From assembly GCF_018613065.1 (NCBI RefSeq), contig NZ_JAGGQW010000058.1, forward strand, positions 1 through 14,342: a DNA stretch of 14,342 nucleotides, in the 5' to 3' direction. The stretch's first letter is position 1, and each line of letters starts with the position of its first letter. This DNA comes from Bacillus sp. ISL-7. GTDB lineage: Bacteria; Bacillota; Bacilli; Bacillales_B; DSM-18226. Position numbers and translations under genes: made by a program. The notes under the pieces are model-generated. The model saw only the letters and a list, made by a program, of their open reading frames with translations, was not told the DNA's origin and did not search any database. Shown piece by piece: positions 6,615 through 13,770 of this stretch.

Positions 6615-7337
6615 TTACGCAGCTAGATTCATTTGTAGTTTTCTCCTATACACGACCTTTGATATTAGAACGCTGCATTCATATAGGAAAATCAGGGGGA
6701 TAATTACCAATATGTCTGATAGAAAATCCGGCGGGGTGATGAAGATTGCGATTAAAATAAGTATAAAATAGGCGTATTTTCGAATCTTTTGCAATCTATA
6801 TGGGTTCAGCACTCCGACACTTGTTAGGAACATGATAATCACTGGAAGTTCAAATAAAAATCCAAATGGAAGCGTCATATGAATTAAAAACATAAAGTAC
6901 TTTTCTGTTGTAAAAAAGGTCATAAACATTTCCTCTGACATCGAGAGGAGGAATTGAAATACCGTTGGAAAAATGACAAAATAACCAAAGCAAATTCCGA
7001 TTATAAATAGAAGGAATAGTGCTGGAATATAAGCCAGCGTTGCTTTACGTTCCGTTTCTTTCAATGCGGGACGGACAAACAGCCAAGTTTGATAGGCGGC
7101 CATTGGGATGGTTCCTGCAATGGCCACGACACTTGATAGGATCATATAGACCCATAAAATGTCGCTCGGTCCTAATATGGCCAGCTTCACTTCTAAGTCC
7201 TTCACTAGCCAGTGATAAATGTCCTGTACATAGATAAAGGATACAATGAAGAACAGGATAAATGTTCCTAATACGAAAATGAGACGTTTACGTAATTCTT
7301 CAAAATGACCAATTAGGGCCATATCATGGTTTTTCAT
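6615..7337 (-). CDS. tatC: Sec-independent (Tat) translocase subunit TatC
   Basis: TatC recognises twin-arginine signal peptides and, with TatA, moves folded proteins across the membrane. The 240-residue protein shows the family signatures: HFEELRKRL at residues 11-19, the FLFELP motif with the conserved Glu at 163, and TPPD at 201-204. Six hydrophobic segments match the six-helix fold, and the length matches B. subtilis TatCd. ATG at 7337 is chosen because AAGGAGG (7349-7343) lies 5 nt upstream; the longer in-frame start at 7367 precedes that ribosome site. It follows tatA by 63 nt with a terminator-like hairpin between. Like B. subtilis tatAd-tatCd beside phoD, the pair sits next to a phosphatase gene, its likely substrate. 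Confidence 0.93.
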   Translation of the reverse strand: MKNHDMALIGHFEELRKRLIFVLGTFILFFIVSFIYVQDIYHWLVKDLEVKLAILGPSDILWVYMILSSVVAIAGTIPMAAYQTWLFVRPALKETERKATLAYIPALFLLFIIGICFGYFVIFPTVFQFLLSMSEEMFMTFFTTEKYFMFLIHMTLPFGFLFELPVIIMFLTSVGVLNPYRLQKIRKYAYFILILIAIFITPPDFLSDILVIIPLIFLYECSVLISKVVYRRKLQMNLAA

Positions 7338-7352
7338 CGGGACCTCCTTATG

Positions 7353-7382
7353 AAAAAGAAGATGCAAGCCTCCTTACATCTT
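7353..7382 (-). terminator. Intergenic terminator/attenuator between tatA and tatC
   Basis: On the minus strand AAGATG-x-AAG (7382-7373) pairs with CTT-x-CATCTT (7368-7359), nine pairs and one mismatch around the tetraloop GAGG. C and TTTTT follow (7358-7353). It lies after the tatA stop (7401) and just before the tatC ribosome site. Partial termination here would give more tatA than tatC mRNA. Confidence 0.6.
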
Positions 7383-7400
7383 CCTAAAAAATGATTTGTA

Positions 7401-7598
7401 TTAAATGGCTTTTTCCTCCTTTTTGGGCTGTGCATTTGCCGGCTCTTCATCGGAAACTAAATCTCTTGTTGATTTTTTGAACTCCTTTAATGTGGAGCCA
7501 ACCGCGCGGCCTAATTCCGGTAATTTTGAAGGGCCGAAAATGATTAAGGCGATTACAAGAATAAGAATCAAACCAGGAATCCCAATATTTTGTAGCAT
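7401..7598 (-). CDS. tatA: Tat translocase subunit TatA (TatAd-like)
   Basis: TatA oligomers form the protein-conducting part of the Tat system. The 65-residue protein has one N-terminal membrane helix (about residues 6-20, [12 protein letters not shown]), the hinge [14 protein letters not shown] at 21-34, an amphipathic helix ([11 protein letters not shown]) and a charged, disordered tail. This is the minimal Gram-positive TatA form, which does the work of both TatA and TatB. ATG at 7598 follows GAGGAGG closely. Upstream are a TATAAT box (7676-7671) and a Pho box (7724-7698), so the tatA-tatC pair is probably induced by phosphate limitation along with phoX. Confidence 0.93.
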   Translation of the reverse strand: MLQNIGIPGLILILVIALIIFGPSKLPELGRAVGSTLKEFKKSTRDLVSDEEPANAQPKKEEKAI

Positions 7599-7670
7599 TA
7601 AAATTTCCTCCTCTTATATGGCTGTATACCTAAGAAAAAAGTATGTAGTGGATTTTCATCTCCATCTATA

Positions 7671-7724
7671 ATTATAGGTTACTACCATCACTAAGTTAAT
7701 TAAGTGAGTGTTAAGAATTGTAAA
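7671..7724 (-). promoter_or_regulatory. Pho box and -10 of the tatA-tatC promoter
   Basis: On the minus strand three hexamers, TTTACA (7724-7719), TTAACA (7714-7709) and TTAATT (7703-7698), are spaced 10 and 11 bp start to start, as expected for the PhoP binding site TT(A/T)ACA. A perfect TATAAT (7676-7671) begins 21 nt downstream, so the array covers roughly -34 to -60, the usual activating position. No good -35 box exists, consistent with activator dependence. Confidence 0.6.
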
Positions 7725-7728
7725 TAAA

Positions 7729-7747
7729 CGATTAATTCTATTAATCG
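7729..7747. repeat. Palindrome upstream of the tatA Pho box
   Basis: CGATTAA (7729-7735) and TTAATCG (7741-7747) form a perfect inverted repeat around 5 nt, next to the Pho box. It could be an operator for another regulator or a weak hairpin. AT-rich chance palindromes are common. Confidence 0.3.
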
Positions 7748-7844
7748 TCTGTAAATATGTTCGAAGGCTGACAACAGGGCGTGTTTAAAAGCTAATTTAT
7801 ATGGTTTCGCAAATAAAACTAACTTTTGTAGATAGGGAGCATGA

Positions 7845-7944
7845 GGGGAGAAATTATTCGTGCCCGTGACTACAGAAAAGAGGAGATAGCGGTAACGAAT
7901 AGAAGCTAATCGTGCCTGTGACCAAGGAATCGAGGAGACATACC
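7845..7944 (+). repeat. Two-copy imperfect tandem repeat, 52-bp period
   Basis: TCGTGCCCGTGACTACAG (from 7858) recurs as TCGTGCCTGTGACCAAGG (from 7910), exactly 52 bp later. Both copies go on to GAGGAGA. The flanking parts match less well. It resembles short repeats I recall scattered between genes in Bacillus genomes, but that is memory rather than a search result. Confidence 0.5.
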
Positions 7945-7958
7945 TGTAAATTTCTCTC

Positions 7959-7979
7959 GCGCTGTTTCGAAAATAGCGC
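7959..7979. other. Short stable hairpin
   Basis: GCGCTGTTT (7959-7967) pairs with AAATAGCGC (7971-7979), nine pairs with one G-U around a 3-nt loop. No T-run follows. It sits between the 52-bp repeat and the next hairpin and may belong to the same element. Confidence 0.45.
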
Positions 7980-7986
7980 CTGGATT

Positions 7987-8036
7987 AACCTCAAAATGGA
8001 TATATACCTTATGCTCAATCCATTTTTAGAGAGGTT
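7987..8036. terminator. Long hairpin behind the AraC gene, possible terminator
   Basis: AACCTC plus AAAATGGAT (7987-8001) pair with ATCCATTTT (8018-8026) and GAGGTT (8031-8036). This makes 15 pairs interrupted by a 4-nt bulge, around a 16-nt loop. It lies about 95 nt past the stop of the AraC gene. Only a short T tract follows on the plus strand and none on the minus, so which transcript it ends is unclear. Confidence 0.35.
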
Positions 8037-8129
8037 TTAAAAATAAATCCGATTCGGAATCATCTTTACAGTGGAAAACCCCTTTTCGATTTTTCATATT
8101 TATAAGGCTATTTGCTTCCAATCTTTTTT

Positions 8130-8924
8130 TTAAGGTTGATGCTCCAGCTGATGGCCAACCCTTATATACTCCTTTGGGGAAAATGATGTTAATTTCTTAA
8201 ACATACGAGAAAAATAAGATGTATCGTAATATCCTAGGTACTCGGAAATCGCCACAACTGTCATATCCGTATTGACTAAGAGATTACAAGCTTCCAATAT
8301 TCGTAATTGATGTATGTATTTAATTGGAGAATGACCAACTACTTCTTTGAAAACGGAAATGGTGTATCCAGGCGACCGGTGAATTAATTTTGCAAGCTGC
8401 TCAATTTCGATCGATTTTCGATAGTTTTCCAACAAGAACCGCTCGATAATTTGTGCGTATTTTACTTTTATCGGCGCGATGGAAGGAACTTCCAATTCCT
8501 GTGCGAACAGTCCGATTAATTCCTGTAATATGCCAAGGCATATAAAATCACGGTGTTTTTTCTTTCCTCTTATATCAAAATATAATCGTTCAAATCGATT
8601 CTTTACATATTCAAAACTTCTCGTCTTTAGGTGGAAAAAGTTTTGATCAATCGGAAAAGGGTTAGTGGGAATCTCATTTTCATTTAAAGTAAAGATAGCC
8701 GTATATTTTTGATGTGGACCAGATTCATGATTTTTACCGGCACGAACAGTAGTTGAAGGGATGTATAAAATATCACCTTTTTCAGCAGTTATTTGTTTTC
8801 CGGATATCGTATATTGTACACGGCCTTGTACAACTAAAATTAACACATTATAAGGAATGTTTTCTGTTTGTGTATGCCAATCGGGAATGAAATTGTCAAA
8901 AAAAGCGCTAAGAATGGAAAGTAT
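8130..8924 (-). CDS. AraC-family regulator with cupin sensor domain; non-standard start
   Basis: The N-terminal half is a cupin-like ligand domain (VVQGRVQYTISGKQ, then GDILYIPS). The C-terminal ~100 residues are a two-helix-turn-helix AraC domain (IEQLAKLIHRSPGYTISVFKEVVG, then AISEYLGYYDTSYFSRMFKK). It diverges from the sugar/sulfatase operon and probably activates it. The first ordinary start in frame, GTG 8846, has no ribosome site and would cut off the first cupin strand. The frame stays open 26 codons further, with family-like sequence (SAFFDNFIPDWHTQ). It reaches AGGAGG (8938-8933) where the codon at best spacing is ATA (8924), with ATT at 8927. The start is therefore AUU/AUA, or an ATG lost by mutation. 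From 8924 the length is 264 residues, normal for the family. Confidence 0.75.
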   Translation of the reverse strand: MLSILSAFFDNFIPDWHTQTENIPYNVLILVVQGRVQYTISGKQITAEKGDILYIPSTTVRAGKNHESGPHQKYTAIFTLNENEIPTNPFPIDQNFFHLKTRSFEYVKNRFERLYFDIRGKKKHRDFICLGILQELIGLFAQELEVPSIAPIKVKYAQIIERFLLENYRKSIEIEQLAKLIHRSPGYTISVFKEVVGHSPIKYIHQLRILEACNLLVNTDMTVVAISEYLGYYDTSYFSRMFKKLTSFSPKEYIRVGHQLEHQP

Positions 8925-8935
8925 AATGGTTCCCT

Positions 8936-8955
8936 CCTATCAGAACTAAGATAGG
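8936..8955 (-). promoter_or_regulatory. Hairpin overlapping the AraC ribosome site
   Basis: In the minus-strand leader CCTATC (8955-8950) can pair with GATAGG (8941-8936) over an 8-nt loop. The second arm contains the first bases of AGGAGG, so the structure would partly hide the ribosome site. Together with the missing AUG this points to very low or regulated translation. Confidence 0.45.
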
Positions 8956-9013
8956 AATAATATACACTATTTACTTGTTATAAATAATGATTAAATTAAT
9001 AATTTTGAAAAAT

Positions 9014-9068
9014 TGTACATGAAATCGGAGAAATGTACATGGAGTTACTAATTAAGGGTCCTTATAAT
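9014..9068 (+). promoter_or_regulatory. Probable AraC operator and operon promoter
   Basis: TGTACATG occurs at 9014-9021 and again at 9034-9041, exactly 20 bp apart, within longer similar blocks (AAATTGTACATGAAAT and GAAATGTACATGGAGT). AraC-type activators bind such direct repeats two helical turns apart. The second copy ends next to where the -35 should lie (TGGAGT at 9040-9045, a poor -35), 17 nt ahead of a perfect TATAAT (9063-9068). This is the class-II activator layout. Transcription would start near 9075, about 370 nt before the transporter gene. Confidence 0.6.
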
Positions 9069-9099
9069 AATGACCAAGGGGAGGCAAGTAAGCGGTAAC

Positions 9100-9114
9100 A
9101 ATTAAGCGTTTTCA
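9100..9114 (+). promoter_or_regulatory. cre-like site just downstream of the operon start point
   Basis: AATTAAGCGTTTTCA matches the CcpA cre consensus WTGNAARCGNWWWCA except at the TG positions. Its place about 25 nt after the predicted start point would suit a road-block form of catabolite repression, logical for a sugar-use operon. Confidence 0.4.
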
Positions 9115-9238
9115 TTTTAGAGAGGTTGATAAAAAGAGTAACGAAGGGGTGGGAAAATACTAGCTTAAAAGATCTTGGCTGAATATGCGATATGGTCATT
9201 GATTAATTTTATACAACCAAGATTTACTTAGGAAATAC

Positions 9239-9281
9239 GGTTAAGTGCTTACTAATTAAAGCACAACTTAGTAAGATAACC
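9239..9281 (+). promoter_or_regulatory. Structured element in the operon's long 5' leader
   Basis: GGTTA and CTTACTAA (9239-9243, 9248-9255) pair with TTAGTAAG and TAACC (9268-9275, 9277-9281), 13 pairs with a 4/1-nt bulge. A competing stem, GTGCTT/AAGCAC (9245-9250 with 9259-9264), overlaps it, so the two folds exclude each other. No T-run follows and no known riboswitch class is recognised. The rest of 9115-9442 shows no gene. Confidence 0.4.
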
Positions 9282-9442
9282 AGCAATAATATTAAACTCT
9301 ATAACTACAAAACTTGATTCATTTAAATTTTACTAGATTTGAGATTTCCACGAAAACCCCCACTAAAGGAAAATAATAGAATTAGTCGATCAATTATATG
9401 GATGTACTCGGGAGGCAAAATCAAATACCAGGGGAGGATATT

Positions 9443-10792
9443 ATGAACAATAAACAAGTTCCATTGAAAGAAAGAATCAGTTATGGTTTCGGTGATACGG
9501 CGTCTAACCTTGTTTTCACAATGGTTACAACATATCTCATGTTTTTCTATACAGATGTATTTGGTTTAGACGTAGCAGCGGTCGGCACCTTATTTCTAAT
9601 CGCAAGGATAGTCGACGCTTTCGATGGTCCAATTATTGGCGTTTTAGTTGATCAAACAAGTACTAAATGGGGGAAATCAAGACCTTATTTCCTTTGGTTA
9701 GCCATCCCGTTTGGGGTTATTGCAGTGTTGACGTTCATGACTCCAGATTTAAGTCCCTCAGGTAAGGTGATTTATGCCTATGTAACGTATATCTTATTGG
9801 GAATTACCTACGCGGCTATTAATGTACCTTTATCGTCATTATTGCCAAGTCTAACAAGTAATTCACAAGAAAGAACTGTAGTAAATGCGTTTAGAATGGT
9901 CGGGGGCCAAGCTGGTGCATTAATTGTAAATGCTGCTGTATTACCTTTGGTTGGGTTTTTAGGACATGGAAACAAGCAACATGGTTTTCTCTTTACAATG
10001 ATTCTGTTTTCTTCTGTTGCAGTTGTTTTGTTCTTTATTACGTTCGCGAATACAAGAGAACGTGTCCAGGTAAATGGAAATAAACCGATTCCTTTTAAAC
10101 AAGGAGTTAAGGCATTAAAAGGAAATCTTCCTTGGTGGATCCTATTGTTTGTAAACGTTATCCTTTTTATTTCTATTATTACTGCAGCCCAATCTACCAT
10201 TTACTTTTTTACCTATAATCTTAAACGAGTAGATTTGATTCCATTGCTAAATGGATTATCAGTTTTAACAATTGCCGGGATCATCGCAGTCCCATTTTTT
10301 GCAAAACAATTAGGGAAACGAAATACGTTGCTTTTAGGATTTAGTATTGCCATCATTGGTCAAATAGTGGTTTATTTTGGCTCAGAAGCATTAACAATCC
10401 CTTTGATTGTTATAGGAAGAGTGTTAAGTATCTTAGGACTAGGATTAGTGGCTGGATTAAAATTTGCTATGATTGCCGATACGGTAGATTATGGGGAATG
10501 GAAATCGGGTGTAAGAGCACAAGGACTATTGATGGCTGCCTCCACCTTTGGTGTAAAATTTGGAATGGGACTCGGAGGAGCAATTGCAGCATGGATCATG
10601 TCACTAGGTGGGTATGTAGCAAACCAACAACAAAGCTCGTCTGCATTATTTGCCATTGAATTCAACTTTGTGTGGATTCCACTAATTTGTTACATTATCG
10701 GAATTGTTGCAGTCCTGTTCTACCGATTAGAGAAAGAAGAAGCAAAAATGATTCAAGATTTAGAAGAAAAACATAGTAAAGTGGCTGTTTAA
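9443..10792 (+). CDS. GPH-family sugar:cation symporter (MelB/XynP-like)
   Basis: This is a membrane transporter of the glycoside-pentoside-hexuronide family (TC 2.A.2), 449 residues with about 12 hydrophobic segments. Signatures are RISYGFGDTASN (residues 11-22), the RIVDAFDGPIIGVLVDQT block (55-72), and KWGKSRPY at 75-82. Aligned by eye to MelB, Asp58 matches cation ligand Asp55, but Gly62 stands where MelB has Asp59, so ion coupling may differ. ATG 9443 follows GGGGAGG (9431-9437); the earlier frame-open ATG at 9398 is rejected. It is first in an operon with FGE and sulfatase, so the likely cargo is a sulfated or desulfated mono- or oligosaccharide. The exact substrate cannot be read from sequence. 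Confidence 0.87.
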   Translation: MNNKQVPLKERISYGFGDTASNLVFTMVTTYLMFFYTDVFGLDVAAVGTLFLIARIVDAFDGPIIGVLVDQTSTKWGKSRPYFLWLAIPFGVIAVLTFMTPDLSPSGKVIYAYVTYILLGITYAAINVPLSSLLPSLTSNSQERTVVNAFRMVGGQAGALIVNAAVLPLVGFLGHGNKQHGFLFTMILFSSVAVVLFFITFANTRERVQVNGNKPIPFKQGVKALKGNLPWWILLFVNVILFISIITAAQSTIYFFTYNLKRVDLIPLLNGLSVLTIAGIIAVPFFAKQLGKRNTLLLGFSIAIIGQIVVYFGSEALTIPLIVIGRVLSILGLGLVAGLKFAMIADTVDYGEWKSGVRAQGLLMAASTFGVKFGMGLGGAIAAWIMSLGGYVANQQQSSSALFAIEFNFVWIPLICYIIGIVAVLFYRLEKEEAKMIQDLEEKHSKVAV

Positions 10793-10867
10793 TTAATTCA
10801 ATTCACAAAAACATGAAATGGTTTTTAAAAATCATTTGCATTAAATAGCAGGAAAAAGGTGAAACAA

Positions 10868-11830
10868 ATGTCATATGAAAAGAAGCCCTCATGTTGTTGT
10901 GCAAGCAGACCAAAAACGTTCGACAAAGTGGTTACACAACAACAAGATGGGGTGGTAAAGCGTAATCGGTCTGTGACAGAAGGGATGACATACCTTTCTG
11001 GTGGGGATTTCTTAATGGGAACGAATAGTAATGAAGGATTTCCTAAAGACGGAGAAGGTCCTGCTCGAAACGTAACGGTCCATCCATTTTATATCGATCC
11101 ATGTACGGTTACGAATTCCGATTTTCTGGAATTCGTAACCGATACAGGATACAGGACGGAAGCTGAACTATACGGATGGTCGTTCGTATTTTCCGGTTTT
11201 GTTTCAGAACAAGTGGCGGAGACGGTGACAGATGTTGTACAAAATGCCCCATGGTGGTGGGCTGTTAAAGGCGCTTATTGGAAGGAACCGGAAGGACCTA
11301 ATTCAACGATTCTCAGTCGAATGGATCATCCAGTTCTCCATGTGTCCTGGAATGATGCGCTTGCCTACTGCCAGTGGTCGGGGAAACGATTACCCACGGA
11401 AGCGGAATGGGAGTATGCAGCTCGCGGGGGGCTCATACAAAAGAGATATCCTTGGGGAGATCGCTTGAATCCTGGTGGTAAACACATGTGCAATATTTGG
11501 CAAGGGACTTTTCCAGAAAAGAACACAGGGAAGGATGGATACCTGGGTACTGCTCCCGCAAAATCTTTTCCTGCCAATGGGTATGGGTTATACAATGTAT
11601 CTGGGAATGTATGGGAATGGTGCTCAGATTGGTTTAGTCCGACGTCTTATCTTGATGGAACAAGTGAGAATCCGAGGGGACCATCCAGCGGTAAAGCAAG
11701 AGTTACTCGTGGTGGCTCTTATCTTTGCCATCAATCGTACTGCAATCGTTACCGAGTTGCTGCCCGTAGCTCCAATACTCCAGATAGTTCAACAGGAAAT
11801 ATTGGATTTCGCTGTGCGGCTGACGCATAA
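10868..11830 (+). CDS. Formylglycine-generating enzyme (sulfatase-modifying factor)
   Basis: FGE oxidises the active-site Cys of sulfatases to formylglycine, using O2 and a copper held by two Cys. Both are present, Cys287 and Cys292 in [15 protein letters not shown], almost as in human FGE. Other FGE blocks are [43 protein letters not shown] and [10 protein letters not shown] at the C-terminus. The 320-residue cytoplasmic protein has an N-terminal Cys cluster (CCCAS, about residue 10), seen in several bacterial FGEs. ATG 10868 is preferred over GTG 10859 because AAAGGTG (10855-10861) is the ribosome site. A hairpin of A/T pairs (10816-10837) lies in the 75-nt gap after the transporter. Its client is surely the sulfatase 37 nt downstream. 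Confidence 0.92.
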   Translation: MSYEKKPSCCCASRPKTFDKVVTQQQDGVVKRNRSVTEGMTYLSGGDFLMGTNSNEGFPKDGEGPARNVTVHPFYIDPCTVTNSDFLEFVTDTGYRTEAELYGWSFVFSGFVSEQVAETVTDVVQNAPWWWAVKGAYWKEPEGPNSTILSRMDHPVLHVSWNDALAYCQWSGKRLPTEAEWEYAARGGLIQKRYPWGDRLNPGGKHMCNIWQGTFPEKNTGKDGYLGTAPAKSFPANGYGLYNVSGNVWEWCSDWFSPTSYLDGTSENPRGPSSGKARVTRGGSYLCHQSYCNRYRVAARSSNTPDSSTGNIGFRCAADA

Positions 11831-11867
11831 ATACAAACATGATATATAAAGAGAGGATGTTTTAAGT

Positions 11868-13382
11868 ATGAGAATGCTCATTTTAGATTTAGATTCATTA
11901 CGACCAGATCATTTAGGGTGTTACGGATATAACCGGAATACCTCTCCTAACATTGACAAAATCGCGGATGAGGGTGTTCGATTTACGAATTACTATACTT
12001 CAGATGCTCCATGCTTTCCATCCCGTACGGCATTAATGACCGGGCGCTTCGGTATTCATACGGGAGCTGTCGGACATGGGGGAACCGCAGCTTATGTGCG
12101 GCAAGAAGGAGCTAGTCGATCGTTCTCTGATCTTCATACGTTCGAAAGTTTACCCTCTTTCTTCCGTTCAGCAGGATTAAAAACAACACTCGTAAGCCCT
12201 TTCCCAGAAAGACACTCCGCTTGGACTTTTTATGCCGGATTCAATGAAGTGCATAACACAGGAAAATTCGGTATGGAATCGGCGGAAGAAGTGACACCGA
12301 AAGTCTTAAACTGGGTGAAGGATAACGCCGAAGAAGATAACTGGATGTTATATGTGAATTATTGGGATCCGCATACACCTTACCGAGCACCTGAGAGCTT
12401 TGGTAATCCGTTTGAAAACGAACCATTGCCAGATTGGATTACACAGGAAGTCTTTGAAAAGCACAAGCAAAAAGTCGGTCCTCATAGCGCTCATGATTTG
12501 AATATGTATGATAATTTATCATCTTCAAAATATCCACGTTATCCAGGCGAGATTTCGGACATGAACGGTTTACGTGAGGTAATTGATGGATATGATTGCG
12601 GTGTACGCCACATGGATAATAATATCGGTCAAATTTTCAAGGCTCTTGAGGAACAAGGAGTCATGGATGATCTGATCATTCTTATTACAGCGGACCATGG
12701 AGAAAACTTAGGAGAACTTGGTATATATGGTGAGCATGGAACTGCCGATAATGCAACATGCCGAATTCCCATGATAATCCGCTGGCCTGGTATGAAACAG
12801 GGACATGTAGATCACGGATTACATTACCACCTTGATTTATTGCCAACTTTGGCTGAATTATTTGGAAAAGATCCAAAACCAAGTTGGGATGGTACAAGCT
12901 ATGCCTCGGTATTAACAAGAGGTCAAGAGAGCGGAAGAGACAATTTAGTCATTTCTCAATGTGCCCATGTGTGCCAACGAAGCGTTCGTTTTGATAATTG
13001 GCTATACATTCGAACATACCATGATGGATTTCATTTATTTGATGAGGAAATGTTATTTGATCTTCAAAATGATCCATATGAACAATATAACTTGGCAAAA
13101 GTAGAGCCAGGTGTTTGCAAGGATGCTGTCTATTATCTCAATCAATGGCATGATAAGATGATGAAATCGATGCCGTTTGATGTTGATCCTTTATGGACCG
13201 TCATCAAAGAGGGTGGACCATATCATGCTCAATCCAAGGATTTAAAGAAGTATGTAAAACATTTAGAAGAAACAGGACGTGGTTGGGCTATTCCTGAACT
13301 AAAGGAGAGGCACCCGGAAGCATTTGAAGAACCGAAAGAAGAGAATATTTATAAAAGAGCTGCAGAGTATTTCAAAATTTAA
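11868..13382 (+). CDS. Type I (formylglycine-dependent) sulfatase
   Basis: This enzyme hydrolyses sulfate esters, probably on a sugar. The 504-residue protein carries the sulfatase signature CFPSRTALMTG with Cys49 as the residue converted to formylglycine. Metal-binding residues fit the alkaline-phosphatase-like fold: the N-terminal DLDSLRPDHLGCYG block and Asp276-His277 in TADHGENLGELG. The Cys-type motif matches the FGE encoded immediately upstream. No signal peptide is visible, so it should act in the cytoplasm after uptake by the transporter. ATG 11868 follows AGAGGA (11852-11857); ATG 11874 is an alternative. No terminator follows directly, and the mRNA would run into a gene remnant. Substrate (position and sugar) is unknown. 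Confidence 0.92.
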   Translation: MRMLILDLDSLRPDHLGCYGYNRNTSPNIDKIADEGVRFTNYYTSDAPCFPSRTALMTGRFGIHTGAVGHGGTAAYVRQEGASRSFSDLHTFESLPSFFRSAGLKTTLVSPFPERHSAWTFYAGFNEVHNTGKFGMESAEEVTPKVLNWVKDNAEEDNWMLYVNYWDPHTPYRAPESFGNPFENEPLPDWITQEVFEKHKQKVGPHSAHDLNMYDNLSSSKYPRYPGEISDMNGLREVIDGYDCGVRHMDNNIGQIFKALEEQGVMDDLIILITADHGENLGELGIYGEHGTADNATCRIPMIIRWPGMKQGHVDHGLHYHLDLLPTLAELFGKDPKPSWDGTSYASVLTRGQESGRDNLVISQCAHVCQRSVRFDNWLYIRTYHDGFHLFDEEMLFDLQNDPYEQYNLAKVEPGVCKDAVYYLNQWHDKMMKSMPFDVDPLWTVIKEGGPYHAQSKDLKKYVKHLEETGRGWAIPELKERHPEAFEEPKEENIYKRAAEYFKI

Positions 13383-13638
13383 TCCTCTTTAGCTGATCCA
13401 AATCTTGCTCCGCTTGTCCAGCAATTTCTTAAAAAATCAATCAAGATAACCCTCTATTGAATGTATCTGAGGGGGAAGAGAGCTATGAAATGATGGTAGC
13501 AATGATGAAGTTTATGCCGTTACGTGCATTAATTGCATTTAATCATCCAGCTATCCTGCTAAATGTAATGAGGATATGCTAAATGAAATCTTGGAAACGT
13601 TTAATACCAAAAACAACTCATTAGTTGGTAATTGCTAG
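13383..13638 (+). pseudogene. C-terminal remnant of a probable glycoside hydrolase (GH3-like)
   Basis: Directly after the sulfatase stop, three adjoining frames read as one protein tail. They are LADPNLAPLVQQFLKKS (from about 13389), then NPLLNVSEGEESYEMMVA and FMPLRALIAFNHPA (13445-13566), then NEDMLNEILETFNTKNN to TAG at 13638. Restoring one base near 13440 joins the first two as KKSNQDN, so simple indels broke it. The order of an MPLRALIAF-type segment and a helix such as MLNEIL recalls C-termini of bacterial GH3 beta-glucosidases. That assignment is from memory and moderate at best. The rest of the gene was deleted, leaving the sulfatase almost fused to this tail. Confidence 0.5.
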
Positions 13639-13770
13639 GTAACTAGATACGGCTACTAGTATGGATTTACAGTTTATGTAGAACTATGCTAGTTGCTGTA
13701 TTATATTAAACTATTCCTTTCGGCAGTAAAATTTATTTATTTTGACTTATAAAAAGGGGATCAGCTATTT

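Larger units (their letters stand above)
7748..8129. other. Gene-free interval with repeats and hairpins
   Basis: There is no convincing gene between the tatA promoter and the AraC gene's stop. The interval holds a two-copy imperfect repeat (7845-7944) and two hairpins (7959-7979 and 7987-8036), annotated separately. A 22-codon frame from ATG 7841 covers the first repeat but has no proper ribosome-site spacing. Confidence 0.5.

Noticed and set aside
9398..9442. Upstream ATG for the symporter
   Set aside because: The residues before 9443 do not fit the family, and GGGGAGG sits just before ATG 9443.
10816..10837. A/T palindrome between symporter and FGE as a terminator
   Set aside because: There is no loop or T-run, the stem is all weak pairs, and the genes clearly form one operon.
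11232..11849. Other-frame ORFs within the FGE gene
   Set aside because: They overlap an intact FGE reading frame and have no recognisable domains.
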